Assembly (NCBI GenBank): GCA_037903355.1 | Contig: JBAJFE010000018.1 | Span: 1,358,171-1,422,170 of the forward strand | Source of the DNA: Trichuris trichiura | Lineage: Eukaryota; Nematoda; Enoplea; Trichinellida; Trichuridae | Length of the DNA: 64,000 bases | Direction of reading: 5' to 3' | In this document: positions 61,601-64,000 of the stretch, piece after piece | How the letters are laid out: each line of letters opens with the position of its first letter | How positions within the stretch are numbered: the stretch's first letter is position 1 | Position numbers and translations under genes: made by a program | The notes under the pieces: model-generated | Database searches by the model: none | What the model saw: the letters and a program-made list of their open reading frames with translations, nothing else | What the model was told of the DNA's origin: nothing

Positions 61601-62714
61601 TTACGCTATTACGAATGTCCCATATGCTAATTATTAAATAATAAGCCAAGGAAAAGTTTACCAGGAGCAATCTGCAATCCCGAATAAGCAATTGTGCCAA
61701 AATAAAAAAAAGAAGGAAAATGTGGTTGCAAGCAAGCGCTCCTTCTACAATGCGAATAGACTACTCGTCAACAAGACCATTCAGTTCAAAAGGTACATTG
61801 CAACTTTCAATTGCAACGACAAGTGAAAGCGTTGAGTTGAAAAGAGCAATTTCCATTTTCCAAACAATAATGGGACCCCCATTGGAAATGCACTTTCGGA
61901 ACAACGACCAAAACAAAGTGAACGATACTGGCGGTGTATCGATCGGACGAAAAAGGGGCAACACCAAGTTTGGCCGCCCCGTAAAAGGGAAAGTTTCCTC
62001 ACAAAGGAAGACTAATGCTTGACGAGAAGCGGGCGCGACGTCGGCAAGCAATTTCAACCATCTTCAATGTCAACGTCAATTTTTTAGTCTCAATTGCGAA
62101 AGTTCAATTCAAGTCATGCTTAGTGGAGAGCTTTTTGAACAAAACTTCAACAACGGCTGTATTTTGCTTGTAAGAATAAAATTGTTGCGAATTTTTAGAA
62201 CGGCTTCTTTCTTCAAGTTCCGTTTGGTGCGAAAGGCTCAAGCGTCACTTTAGGCTCTACCTTTTAGCCTCTGAAACGAACCTTTGGAAACAGCAGGCGA
62301 AACATGATGGAGCCTCAGGTGTACCAAAAGGAGACTGGCCATTGGCAACAGTCACCTGATAAAATATATCGTTGCAGGACAGTGGAAATATGCCTAGTGG
62401 AAACGTGCCGCAAGGAAAGGAAGGTTAAAGAAACATACCAGCATGACAGCTGAGCGTCTCTGAGAGAAAACATTAGAAATACTGATAGCAAAACAATGTA
62501 CGTTGGCCTGAATCAAATGAAGGTTGCTCACTGGCAACATTCATAAGTCATAGACAAGTTACCTTTAGCACGATTTAATTGTGCAGCGAACAGTACGCGC
62601 CGAAGTTTACTCGGCGAACCACAAGCGTCAAACTGATCTGCTCCGTACGATATCATTGCCTTGTATTTGCTTTCAAACGCCGGATGCTTTGTAACGGGCT
62701 TGTGTTTCATCTTT

Positions 62715-62937
62715 GATAGATTTTCTACGGCTTTTCCCGTTTCTTAGGTGTGATTATACCTGCAATTAGACGAAACACTTGCTCTACCAACGAATGGATG
62801 AGCGATTATTAGGAAAAATTCAGAACGATACGCTCATCTTTTCATTCAGAGCTCCATCCATTCGTTGGGAGAGCAATTGTTTCGTATAATTGTAGATACA
62901 ATCACACAGAGAAACGGGAAAAAGCCGTAGAACTATC
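62715..62937. repeat. Foldback element, family A, second copy
   Basis: The arms run from GATAGATTTTCTACGGC to GCCGTAGAACTATC and include GCTCTACCAACGAATGGAT. The centre is about 50 nt. The segment GCTTTGTAACGGGCTTGTGTT before it matches the segment before the 22381 element. A third partial arm (CCTGTCCATTCGTTGGTAGG) lies near 62960. Confidence 0.85.
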
Positions 62938-63513
62938 TTGTACTTGCTCTAACAATTTGCCTGTCCATTCGTTGGTAGGGAATTTGTGGTTTGGTTACAG
63001 GCATTTTCTACATTAGGAAAACCTGTGACTGATGATCATTATAAAATGCTATGTGTTTCGTAAAGTAAAAAAGAATAACATGGAATGAACTGGCAGATGC
63101 TCGCGTGGTATGCATTTTTATTTGCGGAGATACCAGCTGGTTTCCTAGCGACAATGAGTTTTGCTTAATGGAGAGCGGAAGAATTGAACTGTTGCAGGGA
63201 GCTGAAAAGGAAGACGTACTAGGTCAATATTTAATCCAGTTTTTCTTCATCGTCTACACCAGCCATTCGTGCACCGAAGAAAATATACACCAAGCCCTGA
63301 AAGTTCCGTAAAAGCAGATCTTAAAAACAGCACAACAATCGGATGGTTTCGACGACGGCAAATGTTAAAAAGGCGTTTCAAAAGAGCAAAGTACCTGAAG
63401 TTAACGAAAATTACCTATGTGGAAAGTTCCTACTTTTCTTTCTCAAAGTCGAAAGTAATACTTGCGGGTTAACGATTGGCGTTTCAGCTTTGATGTACAA
63501 GATCTACTAGTCA

Positions 63514-63776
63514 AGTTTTCATATTGAAAAATGTCTTTATTACGGATTGTCTCCCGTTGTGAAAATAACAAAGAGATCTTAACTCTTCTTCCGGAGCTTT
63601 CGGGTTCTTTCGCGACCCGTCTTCAGCGGTCGGGTACCCCACGCACTACACATAATCTCACCGCTGAAGACGGGTCGCGAAAGAACCCGAAAGCTCCGGA
63701 AGAAGAGTTAAGATCTCTTTGTTATTTTCACAACGGGAGACAATCCGTAATAAAGACATTTTTCAATATGAAAACT
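63514..63776. repeat. Foldback element, family B, essentially perfect arms
   Basis: The left arm begins AGTTTTCATATTGAAAAATG and the right arm ends CATTTTTCAATATGAAAACT. The arms exceed 110 nt with hardly any mismatch and enclose a 40-nt centre. Both contain CCGGAGCTTTCGGGTTC and ACCCGTCTTCAGCGGT. The near-identity implies recent insertion or ongoing arm homogenisation. Confidence 0.93.
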
Positions 63777-64000
63777 CACACCCGTACAAAAAACATCATG
63801 TTTTCAAGACTAGTCAAGTGTTGCCTATTTTATTGCATATGAAATTTAAAGCAGAATTAGTCGCCTAATGGACCAATTTAATTGGTAAATAAGAATTGTT
63901 TCCGATTAAGCGCCCTCAGTTGCTTAATGAGGAAGCGTACAGAACTTCCCCAGCTTTGGCCATTCCATTATCAGCTTGCAGTCGACTAGAAAACAACGTA

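Larger units (their letters stand above)
55960..64000. other. AT-rich right end, no gene recognised
   Basis: About 8 kb with three large foldback elements and only short, domain-free ORFs (for example 60950-61267, 61720-62022). The longer frames overlap on opposite strands, which is typical of chance. Confidence 0.4.

Noticed and set aside
61720..62057. About 100-aa frames on both strands
   Set aside because: Mutually overlapping opposite-strand frames without domain or splice evidence.

Overview
The window reads as nuclear DNA of a clade I (dorylaimian) nematode, most likely a whipworm (Trichuris). This is inferred from split genes with very short introns (many of 37-60 nt), a cluster of secreted chymotrypsin-fold serine proteases, and nematode-like regulatory and signalling genes among AT-rich, foldback-rich spacers. 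No prokaryotic, organellar or intact transposon gene was seen. Species was not tested against any database.

Region 1 (1-16 kb) is an inverted-tandem array of five S1 serine protease genes: partial SP1 (+, 313-1137), SP2 (-, 1681-4387), SP3 (+, 5814-7520), SP4 (-, 9595-11952) and SP5 (+, 13274-14998). Every complete gene has five exons with identical intron phases. They form two head-to-head pairs (SP2/SP3 and SP4/SP5), each sharing a 1.3-1.4 kb intergenic region, repeated about every 7.5 kb. Two subfamilies alternate by strand, and both keep an unusual C-terminal tail ending in LSGY(H/R)KR. A flank copy at 15.78-15.99 kb without its gene marks the decayed end of the array.

Region 2 (17-25 kb) holds a complete ten-exon but divergent RBBP4/RbAp48-type WD40 gene (+, 17105-18999), an intronless orphan gene of about 432 codons (-, 20100-21398), and the catalytic exons of a PDE3-type cyclic nucleotide phosphodiesterase (-). 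The PDE3 gene is large. Its 5' exons, with hydrophobic segments, lie at 33.07-33.90 kb, so it spans more than 10 kb. One of its introns carries a diverged copy of the orphan gene's promoter flank (24983-25397).

Region 3 (34-64 kb) is sparse. It contains long (TAA)n and (TTA)n microsatellites, a small two-exon Ig I-set gene (-, 45503-46783), and a synaptotagmin-like double-C2 gene (-, 49566-52560, upstream exons incomplete) whose calcium-binding residues look lost. At least seven long hairpin (MITE-like) elements are scattered through the window, falling into at least two families. Exon coordinates were derived by hand from splice sites, reading frame, phase and family alignment. Coordinates are exact where stated, but no transcript evidence was available.
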